Virus record (IMG/VR): IMGVR_UViG_3300031364_000004
Coordinates: 1-48,102 of that record
DNA: 48,102 bases
Source: a virus
Strand: one strand, 5' to 3'
Positions 27,998 through 38,278 of this stretch are shown here, one piece after another. Under the pieces are notes generated by a model. That model was given only the letters and a program-made list of their open reading frames with translations, was not told where the DNA came from and did no database searches. A program made the translations under genes and the position numbers. Within the stretch, counting starts at the first letter, position 1. Each line of letters begins with the position of its first letter.

Positions 27998-28627
27998 TTA
28001 AAACGCCCCTGTTTTTTGTTTGGCGTACCCCGTAAGCAAATCATAGCCGAGCATTTTATAATTATGCATATTTAAGTGCCAGTCATCAACGCGAGGATAG
28101 TGTATTCCGTCATGCTTTCTGCCGGTATATTCTCCGGCAATTGTATCTTGCAGTTCCCGCAGGGTTACCATATTGCTAATAACGTCTCCGTCGTCCCCGA
28201 AATATGAAGATTTTGTTATATTAAAATCCGGGGTATATCCTAAATGTGTAATCACTGCATCGAAAAATCCCTCAGTGTATTCTTGAAAATGAGTCAGCAT
28301 TCCGTATAGAGCGTTATATCCACCCTGCAGCCAGAAGATGGCCCGGACTTCAAACTGTTCCCCCAACTGATCAATAAAAGCCATATCAGAAGTGTATCCC
28401 GTGTTTACGCCCTCGGCGTTAAACCAGTAATTAATTACCTGTCCCGGATGGCAAAGTACATAAACATATCCGAAAGCGCCAACAGCATCAAGCATTGCCT
28501 GCATTTGTGTGCCGATATAAGTGTGTGCATTACTTTGACCCATGATCATATATACCGGATACTTTCCCTCGGTTATCTCATATTCCGAAGATACCAAAGT
28601 TTTTAAAAGTGCAGAATAATCTTTCAT
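27998..28627 (-). CDS. SGNH/SASA-type esterase, tail-associated
   Basis: The protein has 209 residues. YMIMGQSNAHTYIG holds the block I Ser (GQSN), FWLQGGYNAL the block III oxyanion segment, and DDWHLNMHNYKML the C-terminal Asp-His pair (DxxH), as in sialate O-acetylesterase-like carbohydrate esterases. The ATG at 28627 overlaps the upstream stop as ATGA; a longer frame is rejected. Following a fibre gene, it probably removes acetyl groups from host surface glycan. Confidence 0.8.
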   Translation of the reverse strand: MKDYSALLKTLVSSEYEITEGKYPVYMIMGQSNAHTYIGTQMQAMLDAVGAFGYVYVLCHPGQVINYWFNAEGVNTGYTSDMAFIDQLGEQFEVRAIFWLQGGYNALYGMLTHFQEYTEGFFDAVITHLGYTPDFNITKSSYFGDDGDVISNMVTLRELQDTIAGEYTGRKHDGIHYPRVDDWHLNMHNYKMLGYDLLTGYAKQKTGAF

Positions 28628-29466
28628 ACTATTACCAACCTGAATAATCCGCTTATATACCAGGACTGCGCTCCTACTAAAAGTTGCTCTGATCCAGCAT
28701 CTTTCCAAAATTTTATACCATTAGTTCCGGTTATAATATCAAGATTGTCTGTATCTTTTGCAATCACTCCCAAGCCATATGCTAAATTTACGCTTCCCGC
28801 AAGATCAAAACTCACTGGGTTAAAAAGTGTGGCATCTGAATCGTTTCCGGTTGCGCTTAGAAAAAGTTTTGCGTCGATGTAAGGTAATGGAAACCCCATC
28901 CCATGTGTAACTGTTGCCAGCGTCCCCGTGCTGCCGCGCCAGTCGGTGAAATTAGTCCAGTCCCATCTATAAAAAATATTAAGTTCAAGCACAAGATAAT
29001 CTGAACCATTCGGGATTAGTTTAATACTGTTAAATTGATCAACCAAATAAACTGATGGCGCTCCGTTAATATTTCCGGCTGCCGGGACGATCTGCGCTCG
29101 TGCAACACCTGAATCAATTTTCATGATAGTAATTATATCTGATGCCATTAAAGTAGATGGATCAGGTATTGTGATCGTTAAATCTGCACCTGCTCCTGAT
29201 GTTATCAACAGTAAAACATTCCCGGATTCAAAATCACCTGCTGCATATGTTTCATCGCTGTTTGCTGTGAGGTTTGTCCGGCAAAACGGGAATTTATTAA
29301 GATCGGTTACAGTATTAACTCCATCCCCTATCATAACTTTTTTATCAGCTGTAATAATAGGTTCACCCTTCAACGGTATATATGCCCCCTGTACAGCGAG
29401 AAGTTGCGCAAGCGTATAATCCTGATCTTTTAAAATCCCTTTTCCCAAATATCTGTTACCCATCAT
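28624..29466 (-). CDS. Putative tail fibre/receptor-binding protein
   Basis: The protein has 280 residues. The N-terminal GNRYLGKGILKDQDYTLAQL, YIPLKGEPIITADKKVMIGD matches the start of several phage fibre or head-fibre proteins. The rest is beta-rich with Gly/Asp/Thr repeats, ending in a hydrophobic strand. It precedes the esterase and follows a tail gene. Binding target unknown. Confidence 0.65.
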   Translation of the reverse strand: MMGNRYLGKGILKDQDYTLAQLLAVQGAYIPLKGEPIITADKKVMIGDGVNTVTDLNKFPFCRTNLTANSDETYAAGDFESGNVLLLITSGAGADLTITIPDPSTLMASDIITIMKIDSGVARAQIVPAAGNINGAPSVYLVDQFNSIKLIPNGSDYLVLELNIFYRWDWTNFTDWRGSTGTLATVTHGMGFPLPYIDAKLFLSATGNDSDATLFNPVSFDLAGSVNLAYGLGVIAKDTDNLDIITGTNGIKFWKDAGSEQLLVGAQSWYISGLFRLVIV

Positions 29467-31363
29467 AATCCCTCATATCAAAAATTGTTGCATCGTCCCC
29501 ATAATCGCACAAATCATAAATGTCTGCACCATCTACATAGTCTGTAAAATCAAAAATATAATGTTCAACATAATCCGGCAGCAGCTTCCCGGTAATTGTA
29601 TTTCTGTTTAATGTCGTGTCCGGCTCAATTGATAAAATCTTTATTGCCTTAAATCCATAATATTCCCGGCCGCTTTCAATCTCCCGGTTTTCAATATCGA
29701 TTTCATCCGAATAACTCAAAGGCACAATTATAATATCAAATATTTTTAGATGCATATAATTATCACGGTCAACGGTTGTCGGTGCATCCAGAATTATTTT
29801 TACTATCTGCGGTACTGCTCTATATCGCAGGGCATCAAGGGCAGCTCTTTTATTGGCCGCATCTTCACTGATTAAAAATGTTTCCACAGGCAATGTTTTT
29901 GCCTGCCTGGTCTTGTCCTGATAGCTTAACCAGTCGCTGTTTTTTGCAAGATCAAATTTTTCATCTTCCGAAAAAGATAAATTATATTTAACTTCAATAT
30001 ACGAATATGACTGTTCCCGGTCGCTTTCAATCGGTAATTCCCATCTGTTCTTGATATCAAAATTATTTATTATCATTACCAGCCCGCGGTCTTCCCGGTC
30101 AATTCTTATTGTCCGTCTTCCGTCTGGCGTAAAATCATACCTGAATCCATAATTGCTTCCGTTCTGTATCTTGATTATTGCATCATAAAGTTTTAACTGT
30201 TCCTTAAAAACTATCCCGATCGGCTCAAGATATGTTTCCTCATCTTCCCATTCGGTTGTATCATAAAAATAATCATTGTAATCAATACCCTGATAATAAT
30301 CCACAAGCCATTTAATCAAATCAGATGCATAAGTAATTGATATTCCCTCTGCATTTAGCAACCTGCATTCTCTTACAGTCCCTTCATCGTCGGCAGCTTC
30401 ATCGCCCGGTAATGTAAACAGTCCGTTTGCTTCATCAGTATCTATCGGTGTTACCGTTGTCCAGGTGTTATCAATCAGTACCTGAATAGTTCCAAAATTT
30501 GTCATAGACAACGCAGCTTTGAAAATCGGATTCGCAAATGTACTGCCGGTATTAATCGGGATAGCGTTCATTTCTCTGATGTTTCCGAATGCAAGCTGGA
30601 TCGGCTTATTGAGAAATTCTTCATCGATATTCGGATAATCTGTTATAGAAAAAATGTCTGAACAGATTGACACGTTTTCATTTTCGCGCGGATCGATTAA
30701 ATCAATTGTGAATTTGGATATTTCAAAATCATAATCATTGATTTTATAATATGCAAGCTGCTGTATATCGTCCCTGGTTGCGTACTTTGTACCTGTTTCG
30801 TCAAGCCGAATATCTTCCGGATCTATATAGCCATAAAAAACACGGTTCCCATATATCGATGAATCTTTATATTTATCGCATTCACCGCCGATGTTATTAA
30901 GCTGTATTGTCCCCTGGCACAATGCAAACTTTTCATAGTTTACAAGGTCCTGCTGTCTGTTTATTTTAGGGGCTTCAATTAATAGTGGTTGTGACTCCTC
31001 ATCATCAATATAAATTATATCCAGATCATTATATAAATCTTGTGTCTCATAAAAGTAGTTATCTGAGTCATAATAGTAGTCATGCTCAAAATGTACGTAT
31101 CCAGTTTGATTATCGTCGTCCCAATAAAAAGATTTTTCTGTGGTTAGGCAATCGGCATAGGAATCAACTGTTTGATATTCGGCAAACGGCCCCCTGACAA
31201 ATCCAGTTAAATATAATTTATTTGTATTATTAACAAGCACTGGAAACAACGCCTGCAATGCTGGATCGACAATTTTATAACTCGGAATAAATTCTGCAAC
31301 AAATGGGGAAACAAAAGAAAATATGGTATTCCTGTTTAATATTCCGATCTGTGCTATTGTCAT
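29456..31363 (-). CDS. Large tail/baseplate protein
   Basis: The protein has 635 residues and is rich in Asp, Tyr and Thr with extended beta character. Acidic aromatic segments (CDYGDDATIFDMRDYDG) end the protein. Size, position after the tape measure and distal tail genes and before the fibre fit a tail-tip or tail-spike-like component. No enzymatic motif was recognised. Confidence 0.65.
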   Translation of the reverse strand: MTIAQIGILNRNTIFSFVSPFVAEFIPSYKIVDPALQALFPVLVNNTNKLYLTGFVRGPFAEYQTVDSYADCLTTEKSFYWDDDNQTGYVHFEHDYYYDSDNYFYETQDLYNDLDIIYIDDEESQPLLIEAPKINRQQDLVNYEKFALCQGTIQLNNIGGECDKYKDSSIYGNRVFYGYIDPEDIRLDETGTKYATRDDIQQLAYYKINDYDFEISKFTIDLIDPRENENVSICSDIFSITDYPNIDEEFLNKPIQLAFGNIREMNAIPINTGSTFANPIFKAALSMTNFGTIQVLIDNTWTTVTPIDTDEANGLFTLPGDEAADDEGTVRECRLLNAEGISITYASDLIKWLVDYYQGIDYNDYFYDTTEWEDEETYLEPIGIVFKEQLKLYDAIIKIQNGSNYGFRYDFTPDGRRTIRIDREDRGLVMIINNFDIKNRWELPIESDREQSYSYIEVKYNLSFSEDEKFDLAKNSDWLSYQDKTRQAKTLPVETFLISEDAANKRAALDALRYRAVPQIVKIILDAPTTVDRDNYMHLKIFDIIIVPLSYSDEIDIENREIESGREYYGFKAIKILSIEPDTTLNRNTITGKLLPDYVEHYIFDFTDYVDGADIYDLCDYGDDATIFDMRDYDG

Positions 31364-32604
31364 CTTGACGTAATCACCTTATATATTTCCGTTAATGTTA
31401 AATTAGAAAACAGAATTGTATTATCGGAAAATTTACATATTCCTTGTGATGAACCATCAGAAATATACATTGATGTATATCCTGAAACCTGAACCCAATC
31501 AGTTCCATTAAATTCATATAAAGTAAATTTTTGCCAATTGCCAACCGCCATTATAATAAGATTATCTGATAATGCTTTTATATAACCAGCCATTTCAGTC
31601 ATAGGTAATGCATTTCCTGTCAAAGTCCAATCAGTACCATCAAAATCATATGTTCTTAATGTATTCGTTCCAGTGTCATAAAAAGCAATACTTGAACTTG
31701 ATAACGCTGTTATTGATGAATTAGATATTCCCGGGATATTAAGATCATTTCCCACTTGCGCCCAATTCGCACCATCAAAATCATATGCTCGTAAATCCTT
31801 ATTCCCGGAATCTATAAAAGCAACTCTTGAACTCGTCAAACCTGCTATATCTGCACTTATCCCGAATCCGGCAATGGCTAATCCAGCACCTACTAACGAC
31901 AAATTACCAGCAACAAAATCATAAGCTCGCAATTCTTTATTGCCTTGGTCTGTAAAAGCAATTCTTGAACTTGATAAAGTTGTTATTGCAGGTAAATTTA
32001 CTCCGGCAATAACAAGCGTATCCAATGTACTAAATAAATTTGCTGAATATGATATGGCCATTAAAGTATCATTATTATCATCAATATAAGCATATAATGA
32101 TGAATCAATCATTGTTGTTATTGCTATTTTTCCAGATGCTCCAACGGTTGTTTTCGTCGGACCAGTGCGATATACTGGCCCGTCAAGATATAATCTCATT
32201 TTCAATGCTGTTTTACTACTGTCAAATTTTACTTCAGTAATTTCGTCTTTGTAATATGCCTCAACTTCTGAAAACAAATACAAATCCCCGGCAGCATAAT
32301 ACCCATTATACGCCTCATCCCATGTTACGCCTGCCAGCGATGCTACATAAGAGGCTGTCCGGGTCGTGTGGTCCACCTTGACGTATGGCGTTCTGTCCCC
32401 GGTTATACTTTCAGCGGCAGCGGCCTTCATTATCACACCACCGACATTCAAAACCGCGCCCTGCGGAATTTCATCATTCACAAAATCAATCGGAAAAATT
32501 TTGCAGGGATCAAGAGCAATAGCGTCAAGCCTTGCCAGTTCTGCCTGATAATCTGCATCAGCAAGAAGACTTGCTGATCCTGCTGCTATTATTGTCAAAG
32601 CCAT
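31360..32604 (-). CDS. Beta-propeller-like virion protein
   Basis: The protein has 414 residues. A helical/beta N-terminus is followed from about residue 200 by four or five repeats of about 48 residues with LSSSRIAFTDQGNKELRAYD, LTSSRVAFIDSGNKDLRAYD, then LSSSSIAFYDTGTNTLRTYD and FDGTDWTL-type ends. The spacing fits propeller blades. It sits in the tail module and may bind a host glycan or protein. The DNA repeats as well as the protein, so recombination between blades is possible. Confidence 0.7.
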   Translation of the reverse strand: MALTIIAAGSASLLADADYQAELARLDAIALDPCKIFPIDFVNDEIPQGAVLNVGGVIMKAAAAESITGDRTPYVKVDHTTRTASYVASLAGVTWDEAYNGYYAAGDLYLFSEVEAYYKDEITEVKFDSSKTALKMRLYLDGPVYRTGPTKTTVGASGKIAITTMIDSSLYAYIDDNNDTLMAISYSANLFSTLDTLVIAGVNLPAITTLSSSRIAFTDQGNKELRAYDFVAGNLSLVGAGLAIAGFGISADIAGLTSSRVAFIDSGNKDLRAYDFDGANWAQVGNDLNIPGISNSSITALSSSSIAFYDTGTNTLRTYDFDGTDWTLTGNALPMTEMAGYIKALSDNLIIMAVGNWQKFTLYEFNGTDWVQVSGYTSMYISDGSSQGICKFSDNTILFSNLTLTEIYKVITSR

Positions 32605-33317
32605 TAAAAAGCCTCCTGTAATTCTGTCTCAAAGCTGAATCGCCGATCAGCCTTAGTCGGGATAAACGGTTTTTCTATCCGCGCATATATCGGGGCAAGA
32701 AAATTCCTGTTGCCCTCAGTTAGATCAATAAATATCGGCTGCTTGCCATTAAGATTATAATTTGTTATCAGTTCATCAGCGGTTGCTTTTATTATTTCAA
32801 TGTGCCTGAATTTATATGCTCTGCGTTTCGGAATATCGTCGGTTGTCATTTGTCCACCCAACGATACATCTGTTAAACTATTATCAATCGTATCAATCGG
32901 CCATGCATTTAAAAAGTTTGGCATTTGATAATAAACACCGGAATCAAATCCACCAAGCCGCACATATGTATAGGCTGTTGTAATTGTCAGTTCAATACTC
33001 CGAATATTTTCAATCAGCGAAAAATATTCCACTCCAATATCATTGATTGTTGCCGGAACAATCGTATCAAGTATATTGCCGAGTGAATCCCGATACACCA
33101 CAGACAAAGCCGAAAGATTATGCCGGCCATAGAAAAAACACTTTGCGCATTGATCATCGTCAAACGGAATTGTAATTATCATATTATTACCAGCACCCTG
33201 GACCCGTTTTTTAATTGATGGATGCTTGATATTTTGCGGACTGTAATTGATAACTGCATTTGTGGCCGTTATTGTGCCTGAGTTATTTCTGACTATCGGA
33301 TTAAATAATGCCCTCAT
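32604..33317 (-). CDS. Distal tail-like protein
   Basis: The protein has 237 residues, follows the tape measure directly (ATGA-type overlap) and is beta-rich (NNMIITIPFDDDQCAKCFFY; TAYTYVRLGGFDSGVYYQM). The position corresponds to distal tail proteins that link tube and tip. No specific domain signature was identified. Confidence 0.6.
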   Translation of the reverse strand: MRALFNPIVRNNSGTITATNAVINYSPQNIKHPSIKKRVQGAGNNMIITIPFDDDQCAKCFFYGRHNLSALSVVYRDSLGNILDTIVPATINDIGVEYFSLIENIRSIELTITTAYTYVRLGGFDSGVYYQMPNFLNAWPIDTIDNSLTDVSLGGQMTTDDIPKRRAYKFRHIEIIKATADELITNYNLNGKQPIFIDLTEGNRNFLAPIYARIEKPFIPTKADRRFSFETELQEAF

Positions 33318-36256
33318 ATTTTCAACCTTACCATCCCACCATTAATATATTTTACCACAGACTCAGCCTCTTTACGACCATCGCGCATTAAAATTAATGT
33401 AAACTGACCACCACCTCCGGCAACCGATACTCTGCGAGCGAATTCATCAAGAAACGCCTTTCCAGATTCTCCAAGATTAAGAGCAAGTTCGGGACTTCCA
33501 TTTTCGGCAAGTACTGCATTCGTTCCACCAGTTTTCGGAAGTACAATTCCCCCGGTTTCAAGTTTCGGCGGCTGAGGTTTGACTTTTGCCTGTGTAGCAA
33601 GTTGGATTGCTCCCTGGGCCGTTGCAAATCCGATAGGAATTAAATTTACAGGCCACGGAGCAGACATCAAGGCTGTAGATATTGCCTGAGCAATATTCCC
33701 AATAATTGCCCAGTTCTGAGCCTGCCAGGCATTTAAATCTGCCTTATATTTCAATTGTGCAATCTGTTTCTGTCCGTCTTCTTCTGTTATTAATTCCTTG
33801 TCAATTTTTTCTTGGATGGCGTTAATAGCATTTTGGGTATCATGTTGATAAACTGTATTAAGCGAATCAACCAATGATTGATATAATGCAAGTGTACCGG
33901 ATACAAGCTGATCCCGGATATATTTTATTTTTTCCGCATGCTCTTTTTCTTTTTCTTCCTCGGTCTGCCTTGCTTCATCTTTTTTTCTTTCCTGTTCTTC
34001 AAGATATGCATCAATGGCTTCAAGTTCTTTCCTTCGCATTTCGTCGCGGATAGTATATGTGTTTTCTGCAACTGTTTTTTCTGTATCAACAGATTCTTTT
34101 AATCGTTCTTCATATTCACGTATACTGTCAATTGCTTTTCGTATTGCTCTATCACCAAATTCATTTGTCTCGCCAGTATAACCAACATCAAGAAGTGCAT
34201 TGACCAAATCCTCATTTGCGGCAATCAGTTTTTTTGTTTCTTCCTGTTCATCAATAAGACCGATCTTTCTTTCCTGTGCAAGCCGCGCTTCTATTTCAGC
34301 AAGTGTTTTTTCCTGTTCTTTTCTGACGCGAATTTGTTTTTCAATAAATGTTTCACCATCTGAATCTTCTCCGCTGTCAGCAGCAGCATTATTTGCTTTT
34401 GTATATTCTTTTAATTGTTCTGTTAATACTCCTATCTGTGCATCATATGTTGACAATGATTTTTCGCCCCATTCAACATATTCATCAAAGTCTTTTACAC
34501 TTTGTAATGCAATGCCATATTCAAAATTTGTTTCTCTTAAATATTGTCTTAATTCTTCAAGGGATCTGCCGGTATCACCGCGCGCAGCAAGTTCTTTTCG
34601 CAATGCTTCTTCAGTTTCAAGTACCTGTTTTTTATATTTACCCTGTTCTGCTGTTATTTTATCAAGACCGGCCTGAATTTTTGCTCTGTTTGATTCTTTT
34701 TGTGCAATTGCTTCCCGTAATAATGCTTCTTCATTATTTAATATTTCTTCTGTCAATCCCGGAATTGCTTCTTTTAAATCTTCTATTAGTTTATAATATT
34801 CAATTTGTTCTTTTCTTGTTAATTCAGACTGTGATTTTAATTCCCGATATCTTTTTATAAGTTTGCCAGTATTTTTATCTGTACCTTCTGTATCAATTGT
34901 TATATCATTTAATGCTTTTGCCATTTCACGAGCTGGCTTTGTTGCGGTTGAAATCGCTGATCCAATACTTATAGCAGCACCAATAATTAAACCAATAGGC
35001 CCAAGAGCTGCAGACGCAGACAGACCCATCAATCTAAATGCAGTTGACAATACTCCTACTGCCGCAGCTGCTCCGCCAAGACCACCAATCAAAGCTTTTA
35101 TTGGTCCAGGAAGACTTGTTATAAAATTCAAAATTTTAGTAGCAAATTCAAGCAGACTTCTAAAGGCAGGAACAAGCTGTTCAATTATTGAATTAGTTGT
35201 TCCCTCAAGAGCCGATTTAAACATATCAAATGATCCGGCAAGAGTATCATTTTGAATTGCATACTGTTCGGCTGCTGCATTTGTCCCAGTAACTGCGGTT
35301 GTATATTCATCAATCTTATCCTTTCCAGCTTCAATCAGTTTAATCATTGCTGGCCCGGCACGATCACCAAAGATCGCCATCACATCTGATGCATCAGTAA
35401 CTTTCTCCTGTAATGTCCCGAATATTTCTGCATAGGAATGCGTTTGCGGATTTATTTCATCAAAGGTCACGCCGAGAGCTTCAAGCTTTGCATTTGCCGG
35501 ACTGGTTGCATTTGCCAAATCAGATAATGCAGATCGTAATGCCGTTCCGGCCTGACTTGCCTCAAATCCATTATTATAAAGTATCTGCAAAAGTCCTACA
35601 GTTCCTTCAATCGATTGATTAAAGGCTGATGCAACTGGCCCGATATAACTCATCGAATTAGAAAGTTTCTGCATTGTTGCCTGAGAATTACCAATGGCAG
35701 CGGCAAAAACATTTGATACTCTTTCAGCGTCTTTTGCTTCCAGATTAAAAGCAGATATATTTGCGGCGACCGATTCAGCAGTACTTGCAAGATCAGACCC
35801 GGTTGCACCTGCAAGAGTTAAAACTCCATTTAATGCCTCGACTGATTGTGTGGCCGAAAACCCTGCCGACCCAAGATAATATAACGCATCTGCTGATTGT
35901 CCTGCCGTGAACCTGGTCGTCCTTCCGGCTTCTTCTGCCGCATTTTTTAAAACTGCAAATTCTTCTGCCGTTGCTCCGGTAACCGCCCGGACATTTGCCA
36001 ATGATTGTTCGGTGTTTGCAAATGTGGATATGGCTTTTTTAAAAGCAAGTGTCATTGCGGCGACTGCAACTGTACCTGCAAGACTCATTCCTGAAAAAGA
36101 TTTTTTCCAGGTTTTTTCCATTGTCTGTGATTGTTTTGTATTTGTGGTTCCGAATTTATCAAAGGCTATTTGTGCTTGTAAAATATCCTTGTTGAGTTTA
36201 TCAAGGGCAATTCTGATTTCGCTATATATTGATCCAGCATCAACACCTGCTGCCAT
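33314..36256 (-). CDS. Tape measure protein
   Basis: This 980-residue protein sets tail length. The N-terminal third (FANTEQSLANVRAVTGATAE and NAAEEAGRTTRFTAGQSADA) is the classic TP901-type tape-measure core. Hydrophobic segments near 370-440 (LIGGLGGAAAAVGVLSTAFR) are membrane-insertion candidates. A charged coiled coil follows (EEQERKKDEARQTEEEKEKE). The length suggests a tail of roughly 145 nm if the usual rise per residue applies. Confidence 0.93.
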   Translation of the reverse strand: MAAGVDAGSIYSEIRIALDKLNKDILQAQIAFDKFGTTNTKQSQTMEKTWKKSFSGMSLAGTVAVAAMTLAFKKAISTFANTEQSLANVRAVTGATAEEFAVLKNAAEEAGRTTRFTAGQSADALYYLGSAGFSATQSVEALNGVLTLAGATGSDLASTAESVAANISAFNLEAKDAERVSNVFAAAIGNSQATMQKLSNSMSYIGPVASAFNQSIEGTVGLLQILYNNGFEASQAGTALRSALSDLANATSPANAKLEALGVTFDEINPQTHSYAEIFGTLQEKVTDASDVMAIFGDRAGPAMIKLIEAGKDKIDEYTTAVTGTNAAAEQYAIQNDTLAGSFDMFKSALEGTTNSIIEQLVPAFRSLLEFATKILNFITSLPGPIKALIGGLGGAAAAVGVLSTAFRLMGLSASAALGPIGLIIGAAISIGSAISTATKPAREMAKALNDITIDTEGTDKNTGKLIKRYRELKSQSELTRKEQIEYYKLIEDLKEAIPGLTEEILNNEEALLREAIAQKESNRAKIQAGLDKITAEQGKYKKQVLETEEALRKELAARGDTGRSLEELRQYLRETNFEYGIALQSVKDFDEYVEWGEKSLSTYDAQIGVLTEQLKEYTKANNAAADSGEDSDGETFIEKQIRVRKEQEKTLAEIEARLAQERKIGLIDEQEETKKLIAANEDLVNALLDVGYTGETNEFGDRAIRKAIDSIREYEERLKESVDTEKTVAENTYTIRDEMRRKELEAIDAYLEEQERKKDEARQTEEEKEKEHAEKIKYIRDQLVSGTLALYQSLVDSLNTVYQHDTQNAINAIQEKIDKELITEEDGQKQIAQLKYKADLNAWQAQNWAIIGNIAQAISTALMSAPWPVNLIPIGFATAQGAIQLATQAKVKPQPPKLETGGIVLPKTGGTNAVLAENGSPELALNLGESGKAFLDEFARRVSVAGGGGQFTLILMRDGRKEAESVVKYINGGMVRLKI

Positions 36257-36949
36257 TTATTCCCCCGCATTTTGTCTATCATACAATTCAAGCCATGATC
36301 TTTTATCAATGTCTGCCCGATTAAAATCCGTAAATACTCCGCTTAAATGGTCGGATGGATTATCATGTCCTTTCTGAGCAAGTAAAGCAACTTCATACAA
36401 CATATCTGCACTTACTTTTTTAATGTCTGTTTCATCTATTTGCAAAGCATACGATACAACATCTCCGATAAAATCAGCAGGAAAAATAAATTCATATTGC
36501 ATTTTATTCACCGCGAGTTCATCGGCAAAAAGTTTTATTTCTTTTTGGCTGCCATGTTTAATTTCAAGTTCGTCAAGTTTTGTTTGGATAAATTTAATTC
36601 CCTTGTCAATCTCACTTTTATTTATTCTCCGGGTTTCCAATATTGTTTTATATATTTCATCAAATGTCGGATTTATTAAAGCAGCTCTCATGACATTATA
36701 CTGGAATTCCGAATATGCTATAATGTCCGAATATGCTATATCTTTTTCAAGCTCTTTTCGTAACAGCTTGTCATGAAAAGTTTCAATCAGAGAAAAATTA
36801 CCGCATGCTTTTACTTCTGCGTAAGTTGTTAATTGTTTACAAACTATTTCAATCAGATGCCCGTTATATTTAACAATTATTGGGTCGACTGAATAAGCCC
36901 CTATCCGCTCGATTGCAGAAGGGGCTTTCATTTCTTTTTTTTTGTGCAT
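36257..36949 (-). CDS. Tail assembly chaperone-like protein
   Basis: This 230-residue protein lies between the tail tube and tape measure genes, the usual site of tail assembly chaperones. It is helical and charged (ETFHDKLLRKELEKDIAYSD). No frameshift slippery site is obvious at its 3' end; a single-frame chaperone is assumed. Confidence 0.6.
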   Translation of the reverse strand: MHKKKEMKAPSAIERIGAYSVDPIIVKYNGHLIEIVCKQLTTYAEVKACGNFSLIETFHDKLLRKELEKDIAYSDIIAYSEFQYNVMRAALINPTFDEIYKTILETRRINKSEIDKGIKFIQTKLDELEIKHGSQKEIKLFADELAVNKMQYEFIFPADFIGDVVSYALQIDETDIKKVSADMLYEVALLAQKGHDNPSDHLSGVFTDFNRADIDKRSWLELYDRQNAGE

Positions 36950-37906
36950 TTAGATATTGTCCCAATCAAAAATTTCCCATTCGGCATTTGTGAATTCCTG
37001 ATCCATCATATCTGAATATGTTTCCTCTGTGCATGGATCGGTGTATTCTGTTCCGATAATTGGGAACCCGTGAATCTGGAAATTTCTGTCCCCTGCATCG
37101 TCGCCATATTTACCCATGGCTGTATAATATCTCTGTAAGAGCCAGCCGATATTATCGCCTTCTTTGTTTGTGCCTCTGCGATATATTTTCTTGGCAACTT
37201 CAATTGCGAAATAGATTACAGGTGATTGGCTGTTCGGCGGTGTATATGTATCATAATCCTCATCATATGTTCCACCTTCAACAATTTGCCTTACCGCAGG
37301 ATCTCTTGCGATATCAGATATTGTCCCGGTAAATCCTTTTCGGTATTGATCGGTAAGCAATTCCTGGTCTTTGCCATTTACATCATTCTGGCCAATTGTT
37401 TCAGAATCCTTGTATGTCGGGCTTATTTGTACTGTCTGTATAGTATCAAGATACAGAAAACGTGAACCGAATCCCTGACCAAATCCTGCAATCTCCGCAC
37501 ATTCGCCGTACACCTGTAGATATCTTTCGGTTGTGATATTTGTCAGTGCCGGGGTGTATTCAATTGATAAATACCCTCTCGCATCTACAGCGGCATCCAT
37601 GTCAGCAAAGCCAGCAAGATCAATTGCGTTTGCAAGTTCTGCTGCTGTAACTGCTGCAACCGATACTGCTCCGCTTACATCAATAGTATGAGTTTCCGGT
37701 TCTCCGTTATCCAGCTTTATTGTTAATTCAACGGCTGCCGGATCATCAACACCAGAAAAGTCATACGGGCCAGGACCTCCAAATCTTATAAGACTTGTTA
37801 ACGGTGCACCCGTAAGCGGTAGCGGTGTAGTCATTTCATAATCCAGGGGAATTATTTTTACCTTTTTCGGGCCGAAATTATATTCTGCATTTACATCTCT
37901 TAACAT
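36950..37906 (-). CDS. Major tail tube protein
   Basis: The protein has 318 residues and is beta-rich with Thr/Asp repeats (VELTIKLDNGEPETHTIDVS; TTERYLQVYGECAEIAGFGQ). Its place after neck genes and before chaperone and tape measure indicates the tail tube. It is longer than many tube proteins, perhaps because of an inserted surface domain near residues 70-140. Confidence 0.7.
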   Translation of the reverse strand: MLRDVNAEYNFGPKKVKIIPLDYEMTTPLPLTGAPLTSLIRFGGPGPYDFSGVDDPAAVELTIKLDNGEPETHTIDVSGAVSVAAVTAAELANAIDLAGFADMDAAVDARGYLSIEYTPALTNITTERYLQVYGECAEIAGFGQGFGSRFLYLDTIQTVQISPTYKDSETIGQNDVNGKDQELLTDQYRKGFTGTISDIARDPAVRQIVEGGTYDEDYDTYTPPNSQSPVIYFAIEVAKKIYRRGTNKEGDNIGWLLQRYYTAMGKYGDDAGDRNFQIHGFPIIGTEYTDPCTEETYSDMMDQEFTNAEWEIFDWDNI

Positions 37907-37918
37907 TAAATTTTCCTC

Positions 37919-38278
37919 CTAAAACATTAAGTCGGGTTTATAAAAAACTCTCTCTGATGATATCGTACCATTGTCATTATCAACTGTCAATTCAGATACG
38001 CCATTAAATTGATCAAACTCCAATCCGTTTGTTACGCCTTCTGAATCAGTAAACTCAAAATTACTAAGCAAATCTGAAACATCTTTCCGGCAATATCTTT
38101 TACAGCCCACAGGATCATCTTTTGGAAAATGTACAATTACCCGGTATGCTGTTCCGCGATTTAATATATCGTTTTCTTCTTTTACTACAATATATGGCGG
38201 AGAAGGTAATTTACATCCATACGGAATTACACGTTTTATTGTCCCGGTTTTTAATTTTGTCACAATTCCAATAATCAT
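37919..38278 (-). CDS. Putative tail terminator
   Basis: This 119-residue protein begins MIIGIVTKLKTGTIKRVIPY. It is beta-rich (YRVIVHFPKDDPVGCKRYCR) and sits just upstream of the tail tube, the usual position of the tail terminator. The family was not recognised by motif. Confidence 0.55.
   Translation of the reverse strand: MIIGIVTKLKTGTIKRVIPYGCKLPSPPYIVVKEENDILNRGTAYRVIVHFPKDDPVGCKRYCRKDVSDLLSNFEFTDSEGVTNGLEFDQFNGVSELTVDNDNGTISSERVFYKPDLMF

Noticed and set aside
36950-37906. Contractile tail sheath
   Set aside because: No sheath-like motif, and gene order with a single tube gene fits a non-contractile tail.
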